Positions 53,272 to 61,747 of a DNA stretch of 63,355 nucleotides are shown in pieces. The notes beneath the pieces were generated by a model. The model was not told the origin of the DNA, made no database searches, and saw only the letters and a list, made by a program, of their open reading frames with translations. Source of the stretch: Bacillota bacterium (GTDB lineage: Bacteria; Bacillota; Clostridia; Oscillospirales; Ruminococcaceae); NCBI GenBank assembly GCA_023433405.1, contig JAEZCT010000038.1, forward strand, positions 1 through 63,355. The letters are read 5' to 3'. Positions within the stretch are counted from its first letter, which is position 1. Each line of letters starts with the position of its first letter. The position numbers and the translations under genes were made by a program.

Positions 53272-54429
53272 ATGGCATATCAGTTTAAAATGCCCGACCG
53301 GGTGATTCTGGGTGAGAACGCCCTCTCGGCAAGCGAGGCCGCAATGAAGGCCCTTGGTACGAAGGCTCTGATTGTGACCGGCAAGAATGTTACCAAATCC
53401 GGCGTGGTCAAGCTGTTGACCGACTGTCTGACCGGATGGGGCATTGCTTGGGAGTTATTTAACGATATCACCGGTGAGCCGACCGTGGCTATGATTGCCG
53501 AAGGGGTGAAGGCATACCGGAAATCCGGTTGCGATTTTCTCATAGGCATTGGCGGAGGCAGCCCCTTGGACAGCGTAAAGGCGATTGCGGCAATGTCGGT
53601 GCTGGGGGGCAAAATCTCGGACTATATGGGCAAGGAGATTGACGGAAAATTCCCGCCCATGGCGCTCATCCCCACCACCGCCGGAACGGGCTCGGAAACC
53701 ACCCGGTTCACAATCATCACCGACACCGAAAAGGATGTTAAGATGCTGCTTAAGGGCGATGCCCTTATGCCCCAGCTTGCCGTGGTGGATGCCGCCTTTA
53801 CCCGCACCGCTCCCCAAAACGTAGTGGCGGCTACCGGAATGGATGCGCTGACCCACGCGGTGGAATCCTATACCTCCCGCAAGGCCAACCCCCTCGCCGA
53901 CCTTTACGCGCTCGATGCCATTAAACGCATCTTTGCATACCTCCCCGCCGCCTACAATGGAGTGGACGACGAAAAGGCGAAGGAAGAGATGTCTGTGGCG
54001 GCGTTTCTGGCGGGTGTATGCATCAACAACGCGTCAGTGACGCTGGTGCATGGCATGAGCAGGCCCATTGGCGCACTGTTCCATGTTCCCCATGGCATTT
54101 CAAACGCCATGCTAATCACCGAATGCCTGAGCTTTGCGATGGATGGATGCTATCCCCGTTTTGCCGCCATGGCAAGGGCTGTTGGCGCGGCCGATACGGC
54201 TACCCCGGATAAAGAGGCCGCCGCGGCCTTCCTCTCGGCGCTGCGTGACCTGACCGCAAAGCTAGGAATTCCCACCCTGAAGGGCTATGGAATTGATGAG
54301 GACCGCTATTTTTCGTTGATTGACAAGATGGCGGGGGACGCAATGGCAAGCGGCAGCCCCTCCAACACCATCAAGGAGCTTCAAAAGCAGGATCTCGTGA
54401 ACATCTATCACCTGCTTTGGACAAAGTAA
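53272..54429 (+). CDS. Iron-containing alcohol dehydrogenase, probable malonate semialdehyde reductase
   Basis: A 385-residue group III alcohol dehydrogenase. The NAD(P) loop is GIGGGSPLDSVKAIA, and PTTAGTGSETT is conserved. The metal ligands lie in DALTHAVES, LVHGMSRPIG and HVPHGISNAML. In the context of beta-alanine deamination it probably reduces malonate semialdehyde to 3-hydroxypropionate. The substrate is inferred from neighbours. GAGAAAGG precedes the ATG. A strong terminator follows. Confidence 0.88.
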   Translation: MAYQFKMPDRVILGENALSASEAAMKALGTKALIVTGKNVTKSGVVKLLTDCLTGWGIAWELFNDITGEPTVAMIAEGVKAYRKSGCDFLIGIGGGSPLDSVKAIAAMSVLGGKISDYMGKEIDGKFPPMALIPTTAGTGSETTRFTIITDTEKDVKMLLKGDALMPQLAVVDAAFTRTAPQNVVAATGMDALTHAVESYTSRKANPLADLYALDAIKRIFAYLPAAYNGVDDEKAKEEMSVAAFLAGVCINNASVTLVHGMSRPIGALFHVPHGISNAMLITECLSFAMDGCYPRFAAMARAVGAADTATPDKEAAAAFLSALRDLTAKLGIPTLKGYGIDEDRYFSLIDKMAGDAMASGSPSNTIKELQKQDLVNIYHLLWTK

Positions 54430-54460
54430 AGAACCAAATAACACAAACGGAACGAATTAC

Positions 54461-54500
54461 AATGGCGTAAGGCGGGAAGCCTTGCGCCATTTTTGATTTT
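54461..54500 (+). terminator. Terminator after the dehydrogenase gene
   Basis: AATGGCGTAAGGC and GCCTTGCGCCATT form a 13-bp stem (one G-U), followed by TTTGATTTTTTATT. It separates the enzyme pair from the transporter operon unless read through. Confidence 0.9.
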
Positions 54501-54528
54501 TTATTGTTGAAAGGGATGAAGGGGTAAA

Positions 54529-55347
54529 ATGAATACATCCGTAAACCCAAGCGAAGTGCCGGGCGTTTCCAGTCCGGAAACCGAAATCATGGTAGAAAAC
54601 CTTTGCGTTCAGTTCCCCGACAAGCTGGGAGACAGGCCGGTGATTGCGCTGCAGAACGTCAACCTGGAGATTAAGCAGGGCGAGTTCATCTCGCTCGTCG
54701 GTCCCTCCGGCTGCGGAAAGACCACGCTGCTGCGTTCGATAGCCGACCTGCAAAAGCCCAGCTCCGGTTCCATCTCGGTGCGCGGGCAGTCCCCCGCCGA
54801 GATTCGCAAGCAAAAGAAATACGGCATTGTGTTTCAAAGCCCGGTTTTGTATGACTGGAGAACCGTCCGCCGCAACGTCTGTATGCCTATGGAGCTGATG
54901 GGACTGCCTAAAAAATTCCGCACCGCCCGTGTGACTGAGATGCTCGAGCTGGTCGGACTTTACGATTTCGGCAAGAAGTATCCCCATGAGCTCAGCGGCG
55001 GAATGCAGCAGCGCGTAGGCATCGCCCGCGCACTTGCCATCAATCCTGAAATCCTGCTAATGGATGAGCCCTTTTCGGCGCTGGATGAATTTACTAAGGA
55101 AAAGCTGCACGAGGACCTTTTGCGAATTTGGAATAAGACCCATAAAACCATACTGTTTGTTACCCACAACATCTCCGAGGCGGTATTTCTCTCCGACCGG
55201 GTTGTTGTAATGTCTCCCCACCCGGGGCGCGTATCGGCAATTGTGGATATTGACATACCAAGACCCAGAACACTTGCCGCCAAGAATACCCCCCATTTCA
55301 GCGAACTGGTTGCAAAGGTTCGAGGCAGCTTTGAAGGGATTGAATAG
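54529..55347 (+). CDS. ABC transporter ATPase (SsuB/ThiZ-like)
   Basis: A 272-residue ATPase of the nitrate/sulfonate/taurine/pyrimidine importer group: Walker A GPSGCGKTT, Q-loop FQSPVLYDW, signature LSGGMQQR, Walker B ILLMDEPFSALDE, H-loop FVTHN, then the diagnostic VVMSPHPGRV. It pairs with the two permeases and the NMT1-type binding protein that follow. The location among pyrimidine genes suggests uracil/thymine or a related base as substrate. Confidence 0.92.
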   Translation: MNTSVNPSEVPGVSSPETEIMVENLCVQFPDKLGDRPVIALQNVNLEIKQGEFISLVGPSGCGKTTLLRSIADLQKPSSGSISVRGQSPAEIRKQKKYGIVFQSPVLYDWRTVRRNVCMPMELMGLPKKFRTARVTEMLELVGLYDFGKKYPHELSGGMQQRVGIARALAINPEILLMDEPFSALDEFTKEKLHEDLLRIWNKTHKTILFVTHNISEAVFLSDRVVVMSPHPGRVSAIVDIDIPRPRTLAAKNTPHFSELVAKVRGSFEGIE

Positions 55348-55485
55348 CCGTCGGGCATCCCTCGCTTTTGACTCAAACGATTTTTATCTGGATGCAGCTC
55401 GGTTTTACTTGCTTTGGCAGGGCCCCGTTATTCCCCCTTTTTTATTGAATGAGTGGCGCCGCGCCGGAAAGGCATGATGTGAAGT

Positions 55486-56325
55486 ATGAAATTAGTTAAG
55501 AAAATACTATCCTCCAAAAAGCTGGTGACGCTGGTCTGGGTACTCGGGCTGGTGATTGTGTGGGAGATTGGCGCGTTTATCATCGAGGACACCAAGCGGA
55601 CCCCCGAAAACGTGCTGCCCCACCTCTACCAAATCGCGGAATCCATCGTGAGCCAAAAGCTGGTGAACAGCACGCAAACCGCGTTGCAGATTGTAATAAG
55701 CAACGCCGGGGTTACGTTGTTCAGAGCCGGCTTAGGCTTTCTCATTGGCGTAGCGGTGGGCTTTATTCTGGCTTTGCTTATGAACATGCTCAAAGCCGTG
55801 GAAAAAATCGCCTTCCCCTACCTTATGATTATTCAGATGATCCCTATCCTGGGTATGGCGCCCATTATCCTGGCGGTTACCAAGGATATCGATAAAAGCC
55901 GCATCGCTATCGCGGCAATCCTCACCTTTTACCCGGTGGCTACCAATACCCTAGCGGGCTTTAAGTCGGTTGTAAAGGAAAAGCATGACCTGATGTACTC
56001 GCTGGCAGCTACAAAATATGAGGTTTACACCAAGCTGCTCATCCCCTCCTGTATGCCTTATTTCTTTACGGGGCTAAAGATTTCCGCCCCCATGGCGATT
56101 ACTGCCTCGATTCTTGTAGATACGCTGCAAGGCGGCGGCGGACTTGGGTGTATGCTTTCGCAGTCTCTCAAGCACGCTATGAGCATCTATGTGTTCTGGC
56201 AGATCGTGTTCCTAAGCGCAATCATCGGCATTGCAAGCTATTACCTGATGACACTGCTCGAACGGCTCATTTCACCGTACAAGGTGATAAAAAACAGCGC
56301 GGCCGCTGTGGACTTGGAGGACTGA
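55486..56325 (+). CDS. ABC transporter permease (SsuC/ThiX-like)
   Basis: A 279-residue permease with six helices. The EAA-like cytoplasmic loop contains YSLAATKYEVYTKLLIPSCMPYFFTGLKISAPMAI (residues ~172-206). It is first of two permease genes. An unexplained 138-bp spacer separates it from the ATPase gene. Confidence 0.91.
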   Translation: MKLVKKILSSKKLVTLVWVLGLVIVWEIGAFIIEDTKRTPENVLPHLYQIAESIVSQKLVNSTQTALQIVISNAGVTLFRAGLGFLIGVAVGFILALLMNMLKAVEKIAFPYLMIIQMIPILGMAPIILAVTKDIDKSRIAIAAILTFYPVATNTLAGFKSVVKEKHDLMYSLAATKYEVYTKLLIPSCMPYFFTGLKISAPMAITASILVDTLQGGGGLGCMLSQSLKHAMSIYVFWQIVFLSAIIGIASYYLMTLLERLISPYKVIKNSAAAVDLED

Positions 56326-56329
56326 TGGT

Positions 56330-57130
56330 TTGAAAAAGATTAAGCTGACCAAAGAAGGCGTAACGACCATCCTGTACCCTGTGCTCTTTGGCGTGCTGGT
56401 TGTGGTTTTATGGCAAACAGAAATACTGCATAAAATACTGGGCGCCGATACCTTTACCCTGCCGCTGCCCAAGCGCATATTCACCATCATCGGCGATAAT
56501 TATCCCGCCATATTTAAAAACGTAGGGGCAACCGTAACGGTTGCGCTGGGCGGGCTGATTTTCGGCTCTTTTCTCGGGTATCTGCTGGGTATTATCGCCA
56601 CGGTATTCCCCAAATGGGGCGCGGGGGGGCTTACCGTTGTATCTGCCTTTAACGCTATCCCTATCATTGCGGTAGCGCCCATTATTAACAACCTCACAAA
56701 GGATTTCAGCAAAGACCCCAATACCAGAAGTATGCTGGCAAAAATCCTTGTTGTCACTCTTATCTGTATGGTATCCATGAGCATTAACGCCTACCGGGGC
56801 TTTAACGAGCTAAAGCCATTTTCGCTGGACCTAATGAAGTCCTACGCAGCCGACCAGCTTACCATATTTTTAAAGCTGCGCGTACCTAACAGCGTTCCTT
56901 ATGTCTTTACGGCGCTCCGTGTGAGCGTGCCTGCAAGCGTAATCAGCGCGCTGGTAAGCGAGTACTTTGCGGAGTTTATCATTGGCGTTGGGCGGCAGAT
57001 ACGCGAAAACATCGTTCTCGCACAATACGCCACCGCGTGGGCCTATATCATCGTAGCCTGCGCCATCGGCATTTTGCTGTATGTTATTTTGCTGATTGCC
57101 GAATCCATATTGTTGAAAGGCCGTCGGTAA
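56330..57130 (+). CDS. ABC transporter permease (SsuC/ThiX-like)
   Basis: A 266-residue permease, a paralogue of the preceding one, with the loop SYAADQLTIFLKLRVPNSVPYVFTALRVSVPASVISALVSEYF (residues ~178-220). The start is TTG 56330, eight bases after GGAGGA and four bases after the upstream stop, so the two are coupled. Confidence 0.9.
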   Translation: MKKIKLTKEGVTTILYPVLFGVLVVVLWQTEILHKILGADTFTLPLPKRIFTIIGDNYPAIFKNVGATVTVALGGLIFGSFLGYLLGIIATVFPKWGAGGLTVVSAFNAIPIIAVAPIINNLTKDFSKDPNTRSMLAKILVVTLICMVSMSINAYRGFNELKPFSLDLMKSYAADQLTIFLKLRVPNSVPYVFTALRVSVPASVISALVSEYFAEFIIGVGRQIRENIVLAQYATAWAYIIVACAIGILLYVILLIAESILLKGRR

Positions 57131-57146
57131 CGGCGGATTTCATAAA

Positions 57147-57167
57147 AATCACCGACTGTCGGTGATT
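57147..57167 (+). other. Short intergenic hairpin before the binding protein gene
   Basis: AATCACCGAC-T-GTCGGTGATT, a 10-bp stem with no T-run. Such stems often protect or shift expression of the binding protein relative to the permeases. Confidence 0.5.
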
Positions 57168-57214
57168 CCCAAGATAAAGGCACACATTTTTGTGAAAGAA
57201 AAGGAGAGTTTTAA

Positions 57215-58372
57215 ATGACAAGTAAGCTTACTAAAATCCTTGCGCTGGTCATGGCCTGCGCCATGACTGTTATGGCCTTTGCCGGCTGCGCTAGTAACAC
57301 CCCCGCCCCCTCCAGCTCGGCCGCTTCCTCTGCGGCTGCTTCCTCTGAGGCAGCACCCTCCGAAGCACCCGCCGGCGATTATTATGCCGCTGACGCTACC
57401 GCAGAGACCATCGTTAAGGATGCCGCCTCCAAGGGACAGGTAGGCAACTGGGGTCTTGGCAACGAGTATGAGATTCAGGCACTGCTTACCAAGTACGGCC
57501 AGCCCACCACCTACCTCAGCCAGGCCTTCGATATGGATGGCTTTGACGACGACTCCATCCTCCTTGCGTCCGCTATGACCTACAACGAGCTTGGTCTTGT
57601 TGTAAATTCCTACGACGGCGCATACAAATACGGCGACGGCGTAAAGTTTATTGACATGAATGACGAAGGCGTTGCGATGCTTGAGGATAACCTCTTTACC
57701 AACAAGGCCTTTGCCGAAAAGAACCCCAACACCGTAAAGGCGTTTATTGCCGCTTCTATGAAGGGCTGGGAGTATGCCTGCAAAAACCCCGAGGAGGCTG
57801 CTCAAATCGTATTTGACGCAGGTTCCTCCGTTTCCTCCGAGCACCAGCTTTACATGGCCAGCGAGGTAAAGAAGCTGGTTGAAACCGACACCAAGGGCGC
57901 TACCGTTACCGAATACGGCAAGATGGATGACGCTGCGCTGCAGCAGACCCTTGACCTTGCCAAGACCTACATTAAGCTGGACGACTCCGCTGCCGCTGAG
58001 AAGCTCAAGGGCTTCACCCTGGACAGCATCCGAGACACTTCCTACTGGACCGACGCGATGGCCGGCACCCTTGGCACCCCCGAAAAGGCTGAGGTTACCG
58101 TTCAGCTCAAGTGGCTGCCCCAGGCTCAGTTCATGGGCTACTATGTTGCGGCTGCCAAGGGCTTCTACGACGAGGTTGGTTTGAAGGTGACTATCACCCC
58201 CGGCGGCGGCGATATCAGCGAGACCACCGCGGTTTACACCGGTCAGGTTGACTTTGGCGTAACCTGGGTCTCCAACCTCATTGCCGCTAACGCAGGCGGT
58301 ATGGATCTGATTGAGGTTGCTCAGGTGTTCCAGCGTTCCGGTCTTGTACTGGTTTACAAAGTAAACCAGTAA
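57215..58372 (+). CDS. NMT1/THI5-type substrate-binding lipoprotein with circularly permuted domain order
   Basis: A 385-residue lipoprotein: signal peptide, lipobox AFAGC (Cys25), then a Ser/Ala-rich tether (26-55). Residues 66-285 match what is normally the later part of NMT1-like pyrimidine/thiamine-precursor binders: QVGNWGLGNEYEIQALL at 75-91, then ASAMTYNELGLV, and KNPNTVKAFIAASMKGWEY followed by helices. Residues 293-385 (58091-58369) match what normally starts the mature protein: VTVQLKWLPQAQFMGYYVAAAKG, then a Gly-rich turn, TGQVDFGVTWVS and VFQRSGLVLVYK, and then the stop. All parts are present once but in swapped order. It follows its two permease genes. Confidence 0.85.
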   Translation: MTSKLTKILALVMACAMTVMAFAGCASNTPAPSSSAASSAAASSEAAPSEAPAGDYYAADATAETIVKDAASKGQVGNWGLGNEYEIQALLTKYGQPTTYLSQAFDMDGFDDDSILLASAMTYNELGLVVNSYDGAYKYGDGVKFIDMNDEGVAMLEDNLFTNKAFAEKNPNTVKAFIAASMKGWEYACKNPEEAAQIVFDAGSSVSSEHQLYMASEVKKLVETDTKGATVTEYGKMDDAALQQTLDLAKTYIKLDDSAAAEKLKGFTLDSIRDTSYWTDAMAGTLGTPEKAEVTVQLKWLPQAQFMGYYVAAAKGFYDEVGLKVTITPGGGDISETTAVYTGQVDFGVTWVSNLIAANAGGMDLIEVAQVFQRSGLVLVYKVNQ

Positions 58373-58534
58373 CGCAAAATCAGTTTACCTTGTTCGGTGT
58401 TCACCCCATAAGGCAATAATTGGATTGATGTGGGTGCGCGCAAGTGCACCCATCATCATTTAAACTACCCGCTTATTCATACTACGACTTGTCTAGTAAT
58501 ATAAGCAGTCAATTTTCATCGAAACTGCTCGATG

Positions 58535-58592
58535 GTTTGAATTTGAGGCTGAAACGACTCACCTTCTCCTGTTTCACTGTTCAAATTCAAAC
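58535..58592. repeat. Long inverted repeat between the binding protein and dihydropyrimidinase genes
   Basis: GTTTGAATTTGAGGCTGAAAC (58535-58555) pairs with GTTTCACTGTTCAAATTCAAAC (58571-58592), leaving a 15-base loop. A small GGGTGC...GCACCC hairpin lies upstream near 58432-58450. The remainder of the 58373-58751 gap shows no promoter I can support. Confidence 0.6.
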
Positions 58593-58751
58593 AGGTCATC
58601 CCCCCGCTTTTTTTGCCCCGAGCTGGCCCTTGACCTCGATTGACTAAACCAAGGCTTTCGGTGCGGCTCCCCCTTTCGGGGTGTTTTGCCTAAACACGAT
58701 TTTTATGGGCGTTCTTTATCTTTTGGGAGAGCGCCGGAAAGGGATACCTAT

Positions 58752-60119
58752 ATGGATCTACTGATTAAAAATGGTACCATAGTAACCGCCCAAGAGACCT
58801 TTACCGCAGATCTTGCCGTCAAGGACGGCAAAATTGCCCTGATTGGCTTAAACCTTGATGTGAAAGCCGATGCGGTGGTGGACGCCTCCGGCAAGCTGGT
58901 ATTGCCCGGCGCACTGGACGTGCATACCCATCTTGCCATGCCCTTCGGTGGCACCGTGTCAGCCGACGGGTACCTCTCAGGCACCCGTGCCGCGGCCTGC
59001 GGCGGCGTTACAACGGTGTTTGACTACCCCATGCAGCGCAAGGATAAGGGGCTTTTGGAAACCGTTAAGGGGCGAGACGCGCTGTGTGCCCCCGAGGCCT
59101 GCGTGGACTATGCCTTTCACTGCATTATTACCGACCTAAACGGCGGCGCAATTCTCGATGAGATTCCCGAGGCGGTGACTTACGGCGTGACCAGCTTCAA
59201 GCTCTTCTTTGTGTATAAGAAAGAGGGCATGATGGTGGACGACGGTACCTTTGTCAAGGTTTTGCTCAAAGCAAAGGAAGCGGGCGCCATTACCAACCTG
59301 CACGCTGAGAACCCCGATCTGATTGACATGTTCATCGAGCAGTTTAAGAAGGAGGGCAAAACCTCTCCCTGGTACCATTACGCCAGCCGCCCCGAGTTTG
59401 TGGAGGCGGAGGCCGACAAGCGTGCCGTTCACTGGGCAAAATCCGTGAACGCGCCGCTGTATATTGTTCATATGGCGGATAAGGAGGGGCTTGAGGCCGC
59501 CGTGGAGGCAAAGCGCGAGGGCGCGCCCATTTATGTGGAGACCTGTCCCCAATACCTTGAGTTTACCAACGAGGTTTATAAGCGTGAGGACGGCCGCAAC
59601 TTCGTCTGCTCGCCGCCTATGAAGGGCAAGGAAAGTCAGGACGCCCTATGGGAGGCGGTTCGGAATGGCGGTATTGACACCGTCGCCACCGACCACTGCC
59701 CTTTCCAGAGCTACGAAAAGGACTGGGGCAAGGACGACTTTACCAAAATTCCCAACGGCTGCGCGGGCATTGAAAACCTGTACCCCTATATGCTCTCCGC
59801 CGCGAACGACGGTAAAATCACCTTCAGCCGCGCCGTGGAGCTATGCTCCACCAATCCCGCCCAGATCTTCGGCTGCACCCAGAAGGGCTCGCTGACCGTG
59901 GGCAAGGATGCGGATATCGTCATCTATGACCCCAAAAAGGACTTTACCATCTCGGTCACCAACATGCACTCCGATTACGACCACACCATATGGGAGGGTA
60001 AAACCATACACGGCTACCCAGTCATGACCTATGTGAGGGGCAAGCTGGTGTATGATAACGGCGAGTTTGTCGGCACACCTGGCTATGGAAAATATGTAAA
60101 ACGCGAGCCTAAGAAATAG
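58752..60119 (+). CDS. hydA: Dihydropyrimidinase (D-hydantoinase family)
   Basis: A 455-residue amidohydrolase that opens dihydrouracil/dihydrothymine to N-carbamoyl-beta-amino acids. The binuclear zinc site is complete: HTH in LDVHTHLAM, the carboxylated Lys in TSFKLFFVY, His in NLHAEN, His in YIVHMADKEG, and Asp in ATDHCPF. ATG 58752 follows GAAAGGG; a longer frame to 58686 lacks a ribosome binding site. Followed by preA (52 bp) and the M20 hydrolase, giving consecutive pathway steps. Confidence 0.93.
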   Translation: MDLLIKNGTIVTAQETFTADLAVKDGKIALIGLNLDVKADAVVDASGKLVLPGALDVHTHLAMPFGGTVSADGYLSGTRAAACGGVTTVFDYPMQRKDKGLLETVKGRDALCAPEACVDYAFHCIITDLNGGAILDEIPEAVTYGVTSFKLFFVYKKEGMMVDDGTFVKVLLKAKEAGAITNLHAENPDLIDMFIEQFKKEGKTSPWYHYASRPEFVEAEADKRAVHWAKSVNAPLYIVHMADKEGLEAAVEAKREGAPIYVETCPQYLEFTNEVYKREDGRNFVCSPPMKGKESQDALWEAVRNGGIDTVATDHCPFQSYEKDWGKDDFTKIPNGCAGIENLYPYMLSAANDGKITFSRAVELCSTNPAQIFGCTQKGSLTVGKDADIVIYDPKKDFTISVTNMHSDYDHTIWEGKTIHGYPVMTYVRGKLVYDNGEFVGTPGYGKYVKREPKK

Positions 60120-60171
60120 GTTTTTAAAATTTAGTTACAAGCTGTGGACTCTTATCGAAGGAGTGATTGCC

Positions 60172-61674
60172 TTGAATCAACCCGTTTATCAGGAACAATC
60201 TTTAGTGGAGGAAACCTCCGCCTGCCTTTTGTGCAGCCCCGCCCCCTGCCGCAAGGCGTGCCCTTACGGTGTTGAGGTGGATTCTATCATTCGCTCCTAC
60301 CGGTTTGAAAATAAGGCGGGTGCTGTCAACCGCCTGCCCGTCCCGCTGCCCTGCCTGACCTGCGCCGAAAAGCCCTGCCTTTCGGCGTGCCTGAAGGGAA
60401 AGATTAATCGTCCGGTTCCTGTGGATGCGATTATGACCGAGCTTTCCTCCCTCGCACGGAGTGACAAACGGGTAACCGACCTGTCGATTGATTTTTGCGG
60501 CATCCGCTGTGAGAACCCGTTTTTTCTCTCCTCCTCGGTGGTGTGCAGCAACTACGAAATGGTTGCAAAGGCCTTTGAGATGGGCTGGGCGGGTGTTGCG
60601 TTTAAGACCATCGGACTTTTTGTGCCCCAAGAGGTCTCCCCCCGCTTTGATGCGCTTACCAAGGAATCGGTGCCCTTTGTGGGGTTTAAGAACATCGAAC
60701 AGATATCCGACCACACGCTGGAGGATAACCTTAGCTACCTCAAACGTTTGAAACGGGATTACCCCACCAAGGTAATTATCGCGTCCATTATGGGGCAGAA
60801 TGAGGCGGAATGGACAGAGCTTGCGCGCATTATGACTGAGGCGGGTGTGGATATACTGGAGTGTAATTTCTCATGCCCCCACATGGCCGCGGATGGGCTT
60901 GGCTCGGATGTAGGGCAGAACCCGGAGCTTGTCGCCTCCTTTACTCGTGCGGTTCGTAGGGGGTCATCTCTCCCTATCCTTGCTAAGATGACACCGAACC
61001 TTGGCAACATGGAGGTTCCCGCCATAGCCGCAATTAAGGCGGGGGCTACGGGTATTGCCGCCATCAATACCATCAAAAGCATTATGAACGTTAATTTGGA
61101 TACCTTTGCATCGGGACCGGATGTGAAGGGTGTGACCAGCGTAGGCGGCTACTCCGGCAAAGCGGTGAAGCCCATTGCCCTGCGCTTTATCCATTCCATG
61201 AAAAGCGACCCGCAGCTTAAGGATGTTCCAATCAGCGGCATGGGCGGAATTGAGAGCTGGCGGGACGCGGCGGAATTTCTCGCACTGGGGTGCGAGAATT
61301 TGCAGGTGACCACCGGAATTATGCAGTATGGCTACCGTATAATCGACGACCTGATAGACGGAATGCAGCGTTATCTGGGCGAACACGGCTATGAGCGTAT
61401 GAGCGACGTTGTCGGCAGGGCGATACCCAAGGTGGTATCGGCGGACGACCTTGACCGCGGCAGCATATGCTACCCCAAGTTTGACCGGGCAAAATGCCTT
61501 GGCTGCGGGCGGTGTACCCTATCCTGCTACGACGGCGGGCATCAGGCCTTAAAGCAGGAGGAAAACGGCAGACCTGTGCTAGTTGCCGAAAACTGTGTGG
61601 GCTGCCACCTTTGTGTTACGGTTTGTCCGATGCGCGCCATCTCCCCGGGTACTCGAGTACCCAAGAAACGCTAA
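60172..61674 (+). CDS. preA: Dihydropyrimidine dehydrogenase, PreA type fused to an N-terminal Fe-S domain, no NAD(P)H module
   Basis: A 500-residue enzyme reducing uracil/thymine. The N-domain (1-100) has two Cys sets (C18/21/26/30 and C61/64/69/73) like the Fe-S start of PreT or mammalian DPD. The FMN barrel (~105-430) closely follows E. coli PreA: NFSCPHMAADGLGSDVGQ, AKMTPN, TINT-like INTIKS, GYSGKAVKPIALRFI, GGIESWRDAAEFL. The C-terminal ferredoxin domain carries C442/445/448/452 and C475/478/481/485. The FAD and NAD(P)H domains of PreT/DPD are absent and no preT gene is in the window. The start is TTG 60172, eight bases after AAGGAG. Confidence 0.92.
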   Translation: MNQPVYQEQSLVEETSACLLCSPAPCRKACPYGVEVDSIIRSYRFENKAGAVNRLPVPLPCLTCAEKPCLSACLKGKINRPVPVDAIMTELSSLARSDKRVTDLSIDFCGIRCENPFFLSSSVVCSNYEMVAKAFEMGWAGVAFKTIGLFVPQEVSPRFDALTKESVPFVGFKNIEQISDHTLEDNLSYLKRLKRDYPTKVIIASIMGQNEAEWTELARIMTEAGVDILECNFSCPHMAADGLGSDVGQNPELVASFTRAVRRGSSLPILAKMTPNLGNMEVPAIAAIKAGATGIAAINTIKSIMNVNLDTFASGPDVKGVTSVGGYSGKAVKPIALRFIHSMKSDPQLKDVPISGMGGIESWRDAAEFLALGCENLQVTTGIMQYGYRIIDDLIDGMQRYLGEHGYERMSDVVGRAIPKVVSADDLDRGSICYPKFDRAKCLGCGRCTLSCYDGGHQALKQEENGRPVLVAENCVGCHLCVTVCPMRAISPGTRVPKKR

Positions 61675-61747
61675 AAACGCCGCGTTGCTTGCGACGCAAC
61701 TATTACAGTTATTTGTACTTACGAGTATCACTAAGGGGGTAATAACT

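Noticed and set aside
60172..61674. PreA barrel has GSDVGQ where mammalian DPD has the catalytic-Cys loop (GLACGQ)
   Set aside because: As I recall the sequence, E. coli PreA has the same GSDVGQ, so this is normal for the bacterial subfamily and not a defect.
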